The notes beneath the pieces are model-generated. The model was not told the origin of the DNA and did not search any database. It was given only the letters and a program-made list of their open reading frames with translations. Position numbers and translations under genes: made by a program. Shown here one piece after another: positions 35,670 to 46,022 of a stretch of 64,000 nt of DNA. Source of the DNA: Corella eumyota (Eukaryota > Chordata > Ascidiacea > Phlebobranchia > Corellidae); assembly GCA_963082875.1 (NCBI GenBank), contig OY720098.1, forward strand, positions 6,882,001 to 6,946,000. The letters run 5' to 3'. Each line of letters opens with the position of its first letter. Position 1 is the stretch's first letter.

Positions 35670-36641
35670 TGTTGCTATATTTTATTAACAACTGTCACAC
35701 CTAAAATATCACAATAAATTAAAATCTTGAAAAATTATAAAATTGTGTACAGTTAACCTATCGTTTCATAAAAACTTTGTGTTACATATTTTCTAATGAC
35801 AAGCCTTATCATTTAATATATATTTAGTTAAACGTTTGTGCTTTTATTGCACATTTATTTACATTTTCAAGCACTTGCTTTTGAGGCTATAGCATTTTAC
35901 TGCAACTGCCTGACTTAACTTTTATAACACTAAACTATATATTGAGAATATGCCTAATAAAAACACCAATTTCAAATGTATTGTTGTCATGCTTCATGAT
36001 CCAAAACACGTTTTTAAAAGTAGAATATACAAATTCCGGTTGTAAAATAATACAAAATAAAACAACAGCGCAACCAACAGAAAACGTATTACGTAAAAAT
36101 GCATTAGGAAAATTGTAATCCACCCCTTATTGTATTCAAAGTAATAATTAAACTTATGTGTCAAATTTACAACAGTAATTATAAATTAGATATTGTTGTA
36201 TGTTTTTATACAAAATGTTTGGTATAATAAAAAATTGACTAATAGTAATTATTAAAAGATGATTAAAAAAAATTGTTACTTCCTCCACTTGCTAATTTAA
36301 CATTAATCACACAGACATAACAATAAGTACCTTAATATAAAAGACGCAGATGACACAAAGAATCTACTAATGTAGTTTAAGTGATTATAAAGTCACCTCT
36401 TTTGCTTTGAATTATTTTGTGATGTTTAATTTTAGATGTTTTTTTTTGTCATCTTGTTAAATTAACTAAACTAATATGTAAATACAAACATTTAACTTAT
36501 GTTAAAAAAATAAAGAGATCTGTATATAATATGTAAGAATGTGTTTTTTAAGCTACAGATAAAAATATATAAAATCATCAAAATTCCTAAATACAGTTGT
36601 AAATTTAAAATCTAAAACCTTTATATTTTAGTTTTGTGACT

Positions 36642-37694
36642 TCAAGATTTTATCCCGAAAGTAAATATACCTTTCCAGTCACCAAAGGTAAATACAAGAA
36701 GAATATTATTCACAAGTAAGCCAATATCAAATATAGCCCCAGTAAATATCTCAGTATTTACAAACAGTATATAAGTCAAGGCAAATATAATTACATCACT
36801 GAAAAAGCAAGCAAGAGCGCACAAAACTGCTCGTTTAAGAACTCTCACAACTCTAAGTTTTTGACGGTCCCTTACTGTACCGGCCCGAGTAACTGGTTGT
36901 CTCCTTGAATAAGATGAAGAGTTATTCAAAGTAGATAACTCTACTGCCTCTCCAGTAGGTCCACTCGAATAACCACATCTGCTATTTTCAGCAATTATTG
37001 TTTGTGAACGTTTAAAACAGACTAAATCACGCAAACTGCTCTTGGTGTATTTTAGCAATGGGTAAATAAGCAAACCAGTTAACAAAAACTGGCCTAGACC
37101 GCAAAACGAGTAACCAATTATAATGTAAATAAAGTTTTTTTCCGTTGCTTCATTTGTGAGAATACATCTTTCTTGGTGTATCAGATAATCCAATGTTATA
37201 AGAGGCAATGTTCCAACAACAACATAACTAAAGATCATTAGAAAGAAAACAAACCAACTAATAACTTGATGAAACCAGTGATATGTTTGCAAATACTGGG
37301 TGTCTGCTGAAAAACCTTTTTGTCGAAGCCAAAGACACAAATAGGTAATTATGTAGGCAAAGTCAAACACATTCCACGAAATATCTCCAAGAATTTCACA
37401 TTGTAAGTCTGTTTTAGCCCACCCAGAATTTATTTGCAGGCTGGTGATTATATAGCGAATAAGAGTAATTTCTAATCCCAGCATGACTACGAACAAAATC
37501 AACGTGTTGTCAATTTTCTTAAAATTTAGAACTTTTTTGGTTTTCACAAAGTTATATGTTACGGCAATGTTGAGGTACAAGCACACGACCAAAAGGATGA
37601 TAATAATTAAATTTAAGATATTTTCATCCAAACTTGGTGGATACTTTAACTGAGGAAGTTCAGTTGAGTTTTCTGACTGATCTGATAAATTCAT
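36642..37694 (-). CDS. Seven-transmembrane receptor-like protein, copy 5 (diverged)
   Basis: Intact 350-residue single-exon frame from the ATG at 37694 (MNLSDQSENST). It keeps the DLQCEILGDISWNVFD segment, the LWLRQKGFS helix 3 end, the second loop Cys (QERCILT), the KLRVVRVLKRAVLCA helix 6 entry and DIGLLVNN. The third intracellular loop is unrelated in sequence to copies 1-3. Divergence is spread along the gene while the transmembrane frame is intact, which argues for long-term selection on function. Confidence 0.82.
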   Translation of the reverse strand: MNLSDQSENSTELPQLKYPPSLDENILNLIIIILLVVCLYLNIAVTYNFVKTKKVLNFKKIDNTLILFVVMLGLEITLIRYIITSLQINSGWAKTDLQCEILGDISWNVFDFAYIITYLCLWLRQKGFSADTQYLQTYHWFHQVISWFVFFLMIFSYVVVGTLPLITLDYLIHQERCILTNEATEKNFIYIIIGYSFCGLGQFLLTGLLIYPLLKYTKSSLRDLVCFKRSQTIIAENSRCGYSSGPTGEAVELSTLNNSSSYSRRQPVTRAGTVRDRQKLRVVRVLKRAVLCALACFFSDVIIFALTYILFVNTEIFTGAIFDIGLLVNNILLVFTFGDWKGIFTFGIKS

Positions 37695-38008
37695 TTTTTT
37701 CAAGACAACGACTTGTTGTAATACTGATAAAAAATTTAAAACAAGCTCTCATAACAAAAAATTATCAAAATGTGAAAAAACATTTACGTGTACAATTTTT
37801 TATCGTTCAAATTGACAATTAAAGGAAATTACGAAGGAGCTAAAAATAGTTAAACGTAACACTGGACCACAATAACAAATTAAATGTAGGATTAATTTTT
37901 ATTTTACCATGAATTAAGTAGCAGAAATAATTGTTTTAAAGGAAATGGGGATAGTACTACCTTTGTTATTACAAAATGGTACCTTTGTTGTTACAAAATA
38001 TTTTAAAC

Positions 38009-38190
38009 GTCATGCCATTCAACCAGGGTGGATATTTCTGTGGAAATCTACTTTAAATTTTCTGATTGATATAATATATTTATCATTCCTTTATTAAATT
38101 ACAACGCAGTTCAATACCAAAAATATAACACAATTGACATGCATTAAAGTTTTTTTGAAATAATCAAATTGTGTACAAATAACCTTTTCT
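38009..38190 (-). pseudogene. Truncated 5' end of a further receptor copy
   Basis: GGGTGGATATTTCTGTGGAA and the sequence after it match the N-terminal coding and upstream region of copies 1-4 (there GGGAGGATATTTCAGTGGAA). Only the start of the gene and its upstream flank remain; the upstream small block TTGTCATGCTTTATAATCCA follows at about 38,420 as in the intact units. Confidence 0.7.
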
Positions 38191-39060
38191 TGCTTAAAAA
38201 TTTTATAGTACAAACACTAAAGTTTGTTTTTATTTTTAAAAACAACCCTTACAATAGAAAAACATAACCATGTGAAGGTAAACGCATTTGCTACACATTC
38301 GTTTATAATTTTAAACACTTAAGTTTGTTTTTAATTTACTGCGACTGCTAGACTTTAGTTACATCACCTTTTTTATCGTGTGGGCCCAAATAAAATTTAC
38401 TGACTTAAAATAAATAGTTGTCATGCTTTATAATCCAAAACACATGTCTAAAAGAACCAACAAATTCAAAGTGAAATCATGAATTATCAGGATATAAAAG
38501 CCTAATGCGCAGACTAATTAATAACTATCAGCCAAGTGTGCGTTTAAAAAATTGTAATGGCATTTACTTAAATTGTATTTGAAATTGTGTTAAAACTAAT
38601 GGGTTAGATTAACGATCATATTTTTAAACAATTTATAGTTGTATGTTTACAGTTAAGTTTTTAAATTTGATCTTCAAGACCTGTTTTTTTATTTTAGTAT
38701 TTTTATATGACTAGATTATTTTCCTTTTTTTCTTGTATCTCCCCTGCATTAACAACCGACACAAAATGTTAGGTATACATTAAGAAATTAAAAATTCAAT
38801 GACAAAAAACTGCTACTGGGCTATAAATAAACAAACCAATGTAATATACGAACATATTTAAAATATTAATTTCTCTATTAAAAAATTAACAGTTATACAC
38901 ATTTGTATAATAGGCATAAAAAACGAAAAATGAAAAAAAATCGCAAAAGACACAGCGCATCTTTTAATGTGGTTAAAATGTCACCACAATTTTTTTGCTT
39001 TGAAGCAGTTATTATTTAATTAATAACCTTACAAAAATTTTATATTTTAGCTTTGTGACT

Positions 39061-40062
39061 TCAAGATTTAAATTTAAACGTGAATATTCCTTTCCAATCA
39101 CCAAAAGTAAATACAAGAATGATATTGTTTACGAGTAAACCAATGTCGAATAAAGGCCCAGCATATATTTCAGCATAAATAAAAAGCAAATAGGTTAACG
39201 CAAATATAAATACATCATTGAAACAGCGAGCAAGGGCACACAAAGCTACTCGTTTAAGTATTTTCACAACTCTATGTTTTTGACGATTTTCTATTGTACT
39301 GGTACCAGCAACTGATTGTCTGTTTAAATAAGGCAAAGAAATGGGTAAATGGCCTGCTTTTTCAGAAGTTTGTGAACGTTTAATGCAGAATAAATCCCGA
39401 AAACTACTGTCGCTATACTTTAGCAATGGGTAAATAAGCAAACCAGTTAACAAAAACTGGCCCAGGCTGCTAAACGAATATCCAATTATAATGTTGATAA
39501 AGTTTTTGTTTATTGCTTTATTTGTAAGAACACATCTTTTCCGGTGTATTAAAAAATCTGTCGTGATAAAAGGCAATGTTCCAACAACAATAAAACTTGC
39601 GACCATTAAAAAAAGAACAAACCAACTGATAACTTGATGAAACCAGTGATATGTTTGCAAAAACTGGGTGTCAGCTGAAAAACCCTTTTGTCGAAGCCAA
39701 AGACATAAATAGGTAATTATATAGGCAAAGTCAAACACATTCCACGAGACAATTCCAACAACTTTACATTGCAAGTCTTCGTTGGCCCATCCAGAATTAA
39801 GCTGCAGGCTGGTAATACCATAACTAATTAGAGTGGTCTCTAAACCTAGCATCACTACGAACAAAATCAACGTGTTGTCAATTTTCTTAAAATTAAGAAC
39901 TTTTTTGGTTTTCGCAAAGTGATACGTTATGGCAACGTTGAGGTACAAGCACACGACCAAAAGGATGATATTAATTAAATTAGAGATTTTGTCATCCAAT
40001 TTCGTTGGATACTTTAACTGAGGATGTTCAGTTGAAATTTCTAACTGATCCGATGAATTCAT
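39061..40062 (-). CDS. Seven-transmembrane receptor-like protein, copy 6 (diverged)
   Basis: Intact 333-residue frame from the ATG at 40062 (MNSSDQLEIST), aligned with the start of copy 5; the frame is open back to another ATG at 40137 but that extension is not conserved. Shares LWLRQKGFSADTQ and DIGLLVNNIILVFTFGDWKG with copy 5. Conserved Cys residues in DLQCKVVG and HRKRCVLT are kept. The third intracellular loop is shorter. Oldest-looking copy together with copy 5. Confidence 0.8.
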   Translation of the reverse strand: MNSSDQLEISTEHPQLKYPTKLDDKISNLINIILLVVCLYLNVAITYHFAKTKKVLNFKKIDNTLILFVVMLGLETTLISYGITSLQLNSGWANEDLQCKVVGIVSWNVFDFAYIITYLCLWLRQKGFSADTQFLQTYHWFHQVISWFVLFLMVASFIVVGTLPFITTDFLIHRKRCVLTNKAINKNFINIIIGYSFSSLGQFLLTGLLIYPLLKYSDSSFRDLFCIKRSQTSEKAGHLPISLPYLNRQSVAGTSTIENRQKHRVVKILKRVALCALARCFNDVFIFALTYLLFIYAEIYAGPLFDIGLLVNNIILVFTFGDWKGIFTFKFKS

Positions 40063-40137
40063 TTTGTTCCAGGGCAGCAACTTTTTGTTATACTGGTAGA
40101 AATTTATAACAGCTATTATCACAGAAGTTAGAAACAT

Positions 40138-41202
40138 ATAAAAACATTACGGGTATAATTTTTTTATTTTTTAATTTGACAATTAAAGGATATGACATAG
40201 GAGCTGTAAGCGGCTATAAGTTACCCTAGACCAAAATAACAAATTAGGTTTAGAATAATTATGCTGGGTCATAATTTTTTTTATTGATTGTAGAGTGGTA
40301 AAAGTGATCTAATAGGAAGCGCATGATGTTTGGCATACGTATTTACCTAATCAAAATCAAATTACATTTCCATAATTTGCTTTTGTTAATTTCGCCTGCT
40401 CCATTTTTTTATTGTAAAATGTGAAAGAATAACTTTACATTTTAATAAGTTATCACGTAAAGCTTAATCCTTCTTTATAGCAAACTTTGATCTGGTTTTA
40501 TAACAAAAAACATGGTTATTATAATTTTTTTTTTGATAAATACTGACCTATATATATATATATATATTTCACAACCCTTAGTAACAATTGCGCAATTTTT
40601 AATAAATTTAATGTTTAAATCAGAAAAATAAAGTTGCAAGTCATGTTTTTACAGTCATATATGGTTTAGTTATCAATAGAAGTTAAAAAAAAAACGGGAT
40701 TTTTGGTAAAAATACCCGTATTAGGTACAACCTGACCAAATAGCCAGTTCAGCAGACTTACCATATTTGGATGACAGGCCTTTAAAATTTGAGAGAATTG
40801 CCATCACGTGATAAAAACAATCTCTCTCGCTTTTAGGTTTCGCGTTGTATACGCACGTTTTATACCGTATATGGAACATTTATTCGAAGGCTATATCTAT
40901 ATAAACACAATACTCAGTTACTTACAAAATGTAATAATGTACATTTGCCCGAGGTGTACGCAAAAAGTGTAAGCTGGATTTAATTTTCGGCTTAAGTTAA
41001 ATAAAAATTTTAGGCAAGCAAAAAAACGACGTTTTAGGTCTAGATGCGTTTCGTGGAAAGCTTATGACCATGTTAAAAGTGTAGCAAACTACATGTGCAG
41101 GGTTTTAACTTCATTATAGAATTTATTTCGACATATAAATTTTCACAGATTGTATCATTAAAGCATAATTTAAGTAAGTTTGTTTAAGAGTGAAAATATA
41201 GT
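40138..41202. other. Spacer between receptor array and sulfotransferase
   Basis: No gene seen. Holds the TA microsatellite at 40549 and the probable promoter and 5' UTR of the plus-strand sulfotransferase. Confidence 0.4.
40549..40568. repeat. (TA)n microsatellite
   Basis: About ten TA units in an uninterrupted run. Confidence 0.9.
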
Positions 41203-42956
41203 ATGGAGAAATTAACAAAAAGCATGCCCGAAGACTGCAAAGAAGCCTGGAATGAAATGACGAACTTCGACTTTACGAAGGCATTTGATCCAGAGATGAA
41301 AGCACAGGTTCACGAATTAAAGGGACACAAGATGATGCCAACTTTTCGTCCTGAGGGAGTGGAATATGCATACGAAAAGTGGTCGCCAAAAGAAGGAGAT
41401 GTGTTAATCGCTTCCTATCCAAGAACAGGTAATTTCAAAACATATCTAGGTCACTAAACGCATTAGCAATATGTATTTTAACGTTTTCTACCCCTTATGT
41501 TTCTATAAAAGCTGTTTTAATTAATTGAGTATTACCAATTGCTAATACGAGTACTTACTAATCTTATATTTAACAGGAACTAATTGGACAATGGAAATTG
41601 TGCGTCAGATTGTATATGGCCGTGATAAAGAGTTAATGGATATGTGCGCAGCAATGCCTCTGCCGCTAATGTTCCACGAAGGCGGTGGACGTAAGAAAAT
41701 TGTTAATTTTTATTAATAATTAACCATTGACAGTTGTTGCTAATCGTAGGGTGTTTAGTGACATATCACACCAACCGTAAATACATAACAAAACTTAGCT
41801 AATAAATAATTGATTGTATTTTTAGCGGGCAAATATAAGTTACTTGACAACATTCCATTGCCTCGTCGCCTTTCAGCCTCACATTTGCCAGGAACTCTTG
41901 TTAACGTTGACAGCTATAAGAAAGCAAACGCAAAGGTTTACTTAAAAAAATACGTCCTTTTGTTATTTGTAGTTAAATTAAATTCAGGATAATTTTATTG
42001 AATACATAATACAATAATTATTAAATATTCTGTTTAATTTTGTAGATTATTTGTGTTATACGCAACCCGAAGGACCAGGCTTATTCGTGGTATAATTTGT
42101 TGCCTCATCTTCCTCACTTCATGTTAGAACCCGTAAAGACTTTAGCTAATTTACCATGGGACGAATTTCTAGTACAATATACTGCTGGTATGTTTTTTTT
42201 ATGACAACATTCAGCAGAAGATTAGTTAAATTAAATTTATTTTTTTTATTATAAAGAAGGATCCCGCAGCGTTTACAATAACGTTTTTTTATTTTTTTAG
42301 GTAACATACCAACTGGAATGAAAGATGGACAATGGTATTTGGATCATATCTTAACCTGGTTACCACACAGAGACAATAAAAATGTTTTATTTATCTGTTT
42401 TGAGGACATGAAACGGGTAACAGAAAATTAACATTTTAAAAAGTAATACAAATAACGTTGATCACCCCAACACCAGGTTGAAGGGCAAATAGTGCGTATG
42501 GGCGGGCTCGAACCTTAAACCGTTCGGCTAATAAACTTATCGAAAATCAATTTTTTTAGGATTTATCCAAAGAAGTGCGTCGCCTGGCGGAATATTTAGA
42601 CGTTAAATTAAGTGATGAAGAAGTGGCTGACGTAGTAGACAAATGTGGATTCAAGAAAATGAAACAACAGACTGATGAAGGAAGTTCGAAAATGGAATCG
42701 ATAAGAAAAGATCTTAAAGTTTTAAGAAAAGGTGGTTAACAATTTAAAGTTCTATAATTTGTTAGTTACAACACTTTTTTTCACTACTTTTAAAAACAAG
42801 ACTTTTGTATTTTTTTAATAAAAGCGTTTTAATGTTTATTTAGGTATGGTCGGAGATTGGAAAAACCACTTTACGGTTGCGCAATCTGAAATGATCGATG
42901 CTCAAGTTAAGGAGAAACTCGGGTCAACGGATATAACTTTTACTTACGAACTTTAA
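41203..42956 (+). CDS. Cytosolic sulfotransferase (SULT family), seven exons
   Basis: Exons 41203-41428, 41577-41690, 41826-41935, 42046-42187, 42301-42416, 42560-42731 and 42844-42956 join in phase to 330 residues. PAPS-binding loop SYPRTGTNW spans the first junction, the 3'-phosphate site is VIRNPKDQAYSW, and the C-terminal motif is RKGMVGDWKNHF; for the latter I chose the donor at 42732 because it gives the canonical motif. Lys of the loop is Arg, a change known to be tolerated in some invertebrate members (family knowledge, not checked). The N-terminal 65 residues form a longer leader than in the other two SULT genes here, and the exon structure is quite different, so it belongs to a separate SULT branch. 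Substrate unknown. Confidence 0.9.
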
Positions 42957-43653
42957 GTAAATGGCTGTGCAAACAACTTTAATTTGCTGTAATTGTCACG
43001 TACTATATTCTTCCTCCAAAATTTTGTTTTACCATAAAAAATTAAAAAGAATAAGAATTTGTTGTTTTTTTTAAATGTTCTGTTTGACCAGGTTTTGTAT
43101 TATGAACAAATAATAAATGCCAAGTCATTGGAACTTACGCGAGAGAAGGCGTTGGTACAAAACGAGAGAATGTTGTTAGCAAACGTGAAAAAATATTTTA
43201 CCAGAATTGGCTTTTGTAGTAACCCGGTAGGCTATTTGATTACAGTTAGTAGATAGACAACTGGTATTCGCTGTAATAGTAGCATTTTTGAGATAAAGTT
43301 AATGTTAAAATACACACTTTTTCGCAGGAAAACTTTATATGAAATTGTTGGGGTGTTTATGATTAAAAGCATGGTATATTGTGCGTGACATACTTATTTT
43401 GTTTTTCTTAATATTGAGTCATAATACTATAAAACAGCTTAGTCATGCTGAGAAGTAATAAAACTTGTATTTAACTGCAGTTCAGTTCGTAAAAAGGAAA
43501 ACAGTTTTAGAAAGCTAAGCAGATAACAAAAGCGTTAGCAAGTTTGTGTATTTGTTTGATGTGGTGTCACAAGCCTAAAAGCAGAATGCTTTAAAATGAG
43601 TAAAATTGATTTTAACAGGTTTATATTTAGGCAAAATAATAAATATCATAAAA
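42957..43653. other. Spacer and AIFM2 5' region
   Basis: No other gene seen. A plus-strand acceptor-like TTTTAACAG at about 43618 and a TTTAG at 43630 lie before the AIFM2 start and have no visible partner donor. Confidence 0.4.
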
Positions 43654-45830
43654 ATGGGCGCAGGTTATTCTGGACAACCGAGTGATGCCCATATAGTAAT
43701 AGTAGGAGGCGGATATGGCGGAACTAGCCTTGCAGTTAAGCTGTTAAAGACCAAACTTTTTAAAGTTACTGTTATTGACGGTCGGGATGCTATGCTACAT
43801 AGCATAGGTGCTTTAAGAACTTGTGTTGATGAAAGTAAGTCTAACTATAAGGAAATCAGCAAAAACATAAATCTTAAATATCAGTCGAAAAAAAATATAT
43901 ATTAATTTTAGGTTTACTTCAACATTTATTAACGTTAACACGCATATACTACACGTTTATAGATTTTTAACGACATACACACTTTCACAATAACACAAAT
44001 AATATTGATCACCGGAAATTGTGCAGTTGATTTGCCAACAAATTTTATTTAACAACCATTTTAAGTGTTTATTATATGTTTTATATATTGTTATTGAAAA
44101 TCGTTTATATTTTTAGAATACGCCAACAAATTGTTTTTACCATACGACCAAATGCTTGGGGAGTCGTTCAAACGAGGGAGGGTGGTGAGCTTGGATACAT
44201 CAGCAAACACCTTAAAGTTAGAAAGCGGTGAAGAGGTATAATACAGTTAAGCTAAAATTTATTAAGCGCAAGGGCTACATGAATAATTCTAACTTTTTAT
44301 TATTATTCTGTAATAAGCACACGATAAATAATGCATGTTGTCTGCGTAGTCCAATCCGTTTTATGATTGACTTTGGTTAATTTACGTCAACCTTAATAAC
44401 ATAGTAGTTTTTGTGGCGTGCTTCTTGATTTATTATTGATATATCTACCTTTAGCAGAGAATAAACCGTAACGTAAAACTTGAATGCTTTTATAATTTTG
44501 AAGCGTACCATACCAAATCAATGAAAACGAAAAACTGCCCACTTAAAATACCTTGAAAAGGGCAAAATAGTTTTTATTGTAAAACACAATTTCCACCTTG
44601 AAAAAATGACGCTTTTTATCTTAGGTTTCTTACACTTACTTAGTGATAGCTAGTGGGGCAACTCAAGCGTTTCCTGCAACGGTTCCGCTAAATGTCACGG
44701 CCGAGGAAGGAAGACAAATGTTAACTGATTTTAGAAACGAGGTAAGTCTTACAAATACCTTTACTACTATTTATGCTAAAACATTTTGTTTGTGTAGGTA
44801 AAATCCGCGAAAAATATTGTAGTGGTTGGTGGCGGAGCTGTGGGGGTGGAATTTTCGGGGGAAATTAAAACGGAATATCCAGATAAAAATGTAAGTTTGG
44901 TAACATTTAAAAATGAATGTGATCGCGAAAAATATATATCGGAGAAAATTTTGTTTTAATTTTTTTATCTAGGTTACACTAATAACATCTCAAGATTACC
45001 TGGCATCAAGCAAAGGAAAACCATCATTTCAAAAGTCGCTCTTGTCGACGTTAACGGACAACAAAATTGAAGTAGTATTTAGTAAGTTAAATTTAAACAT
45101 TAACTATTTACCTTAAGCAGCGACGATTTTGAACAAGGGAATATGCTTAATTGACAGAGGAGAGAGTTTCAAATCTAGACGAGTTAACCATTGCTAAATA
45201 CCAAGAAGATCAAATTGTGAAAACTAACGGCGGAAAAGAATTTTCGGCGGATTTTGTTTTAAAATGTACTGGTACCAGATTCGAAGATCAGTTTTTTACT
45301 GAAGCACTTTGTAAGTAGTAAAATATATTTTAATAAAAATGTGCTTTAGCAACAGGGTAAGTAGACTTGCTTTTTACCATGTTTTTTCTTTAGCTGGTTC
45401 ATTGGACGAACACGGATTTATTCGCGTGGATGAATACATGAACGTTAATGGTCATGACGACGTGTTCGCCCTCGGTGACGTCACGAATACGTTGGAAGAA
45501 AAGATGGCATACACTGCAGACCTACAAGCCAATCTTATATTTAAAAACTTTATGGCAGAATTAAAAGGTGGATCAAAATCCAAATATAGACCAGGTAAGT
45601 CTAACATACAGATAAGCCCAAGCAATTACGATACAATATTTTAAATTGTGTTTTAATTTTGTTGTTTTTTAGCAACATTTTTAATGGTGGTTCCAGTTGG
45701 TCGAAATGGTGGTGCAGGGCAGTTAAATGGTCTGGTTGTTGGAAATTTGATTTCAAGGAACTTGAAATCTCAAGATTTGTTTTATCAGAAAATGTGGAAA
45801 GAACGTGGCCTTAAAGTACCATCGGCTTAG
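43654..45830 (+). CDS. AIFM2: AIFM2/FSP1 NAD(P)H-quinone oxidoreductase
   Basis: Eight exons: 43654-43834, 44117-44235, 44625-44741, 44798-44890, 44973-45081, 45158-45310, 45394-45594 and 45673-45830, 376 residues (human 373). The N-terminus MGAGYSG fits an N-myristoylation signal, as in human FSP1, so membrane or lipid-droplet anchoring is likely. Dinucleotide folds: IVIVGGGYGG at residues 14-23 (FAD) and VVVGGGAVGVE near 147-157 (NAD(P)H). KERVSNLDEL and the FAD-contacting DDVFALGDVT also match. The enzyme reduces ubiquinone and vitamin K at membranes and suppresses ferroptosis. An upstream in-frame non-ATG extension to 43606 is not used because the myristoylation start is conserved. Confidence 0.95.
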
Positions 45831-46022
45831 TCATTTTACCATTATTAACAGTTGGTTGCATTTTTTTCGAATCTCAAGTCAACTCTTTATATTTTTTACA
45901 CACTTTTGTACGTTTCATTAAACTTGTTTGCAAACATTTAAATGTATTGTCGTAACCATTCTAAAAACAAAGGAAGACTGTTTACACTATTAACCATACC
46001 AATGATTTAACGCATTTACTTT

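Larger units (their letters stand above)
25821..36310. repeat. Tandem segmental duplication carrying the receptor genes
   Basis: The landmark TTTATATCAGATTGTTTT begins at 25821 (slightly diverged), 28308, 31049 and 33790. The last two steps are both 2,741 bp; the first is 2,487 bp because unit 1 lacks roughly 190 bp or more between its upstream small reading frame and the next unit. Each unit holds, left to right, a conserved noncoding tail, one minus-strand receptor gene and its upstream region, including the block AGGTGATGTGCCAGTCTAAA near 28,240, 30,980 and 33,725. Units 1-3 are nearly identical and so recent; unit 4 is more diverged. The genes at 36.6 and 39.1 kb are older relatives outside the clear repeat. 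Confidence 0.93.

Noticed and set aside
25821-36310. Array of retroposed elements
   Set aside because: Units contain a long conserved host coding frame, constant period and no poly(A) tail or target-site duplications, so tandem segmental duplication fits better.
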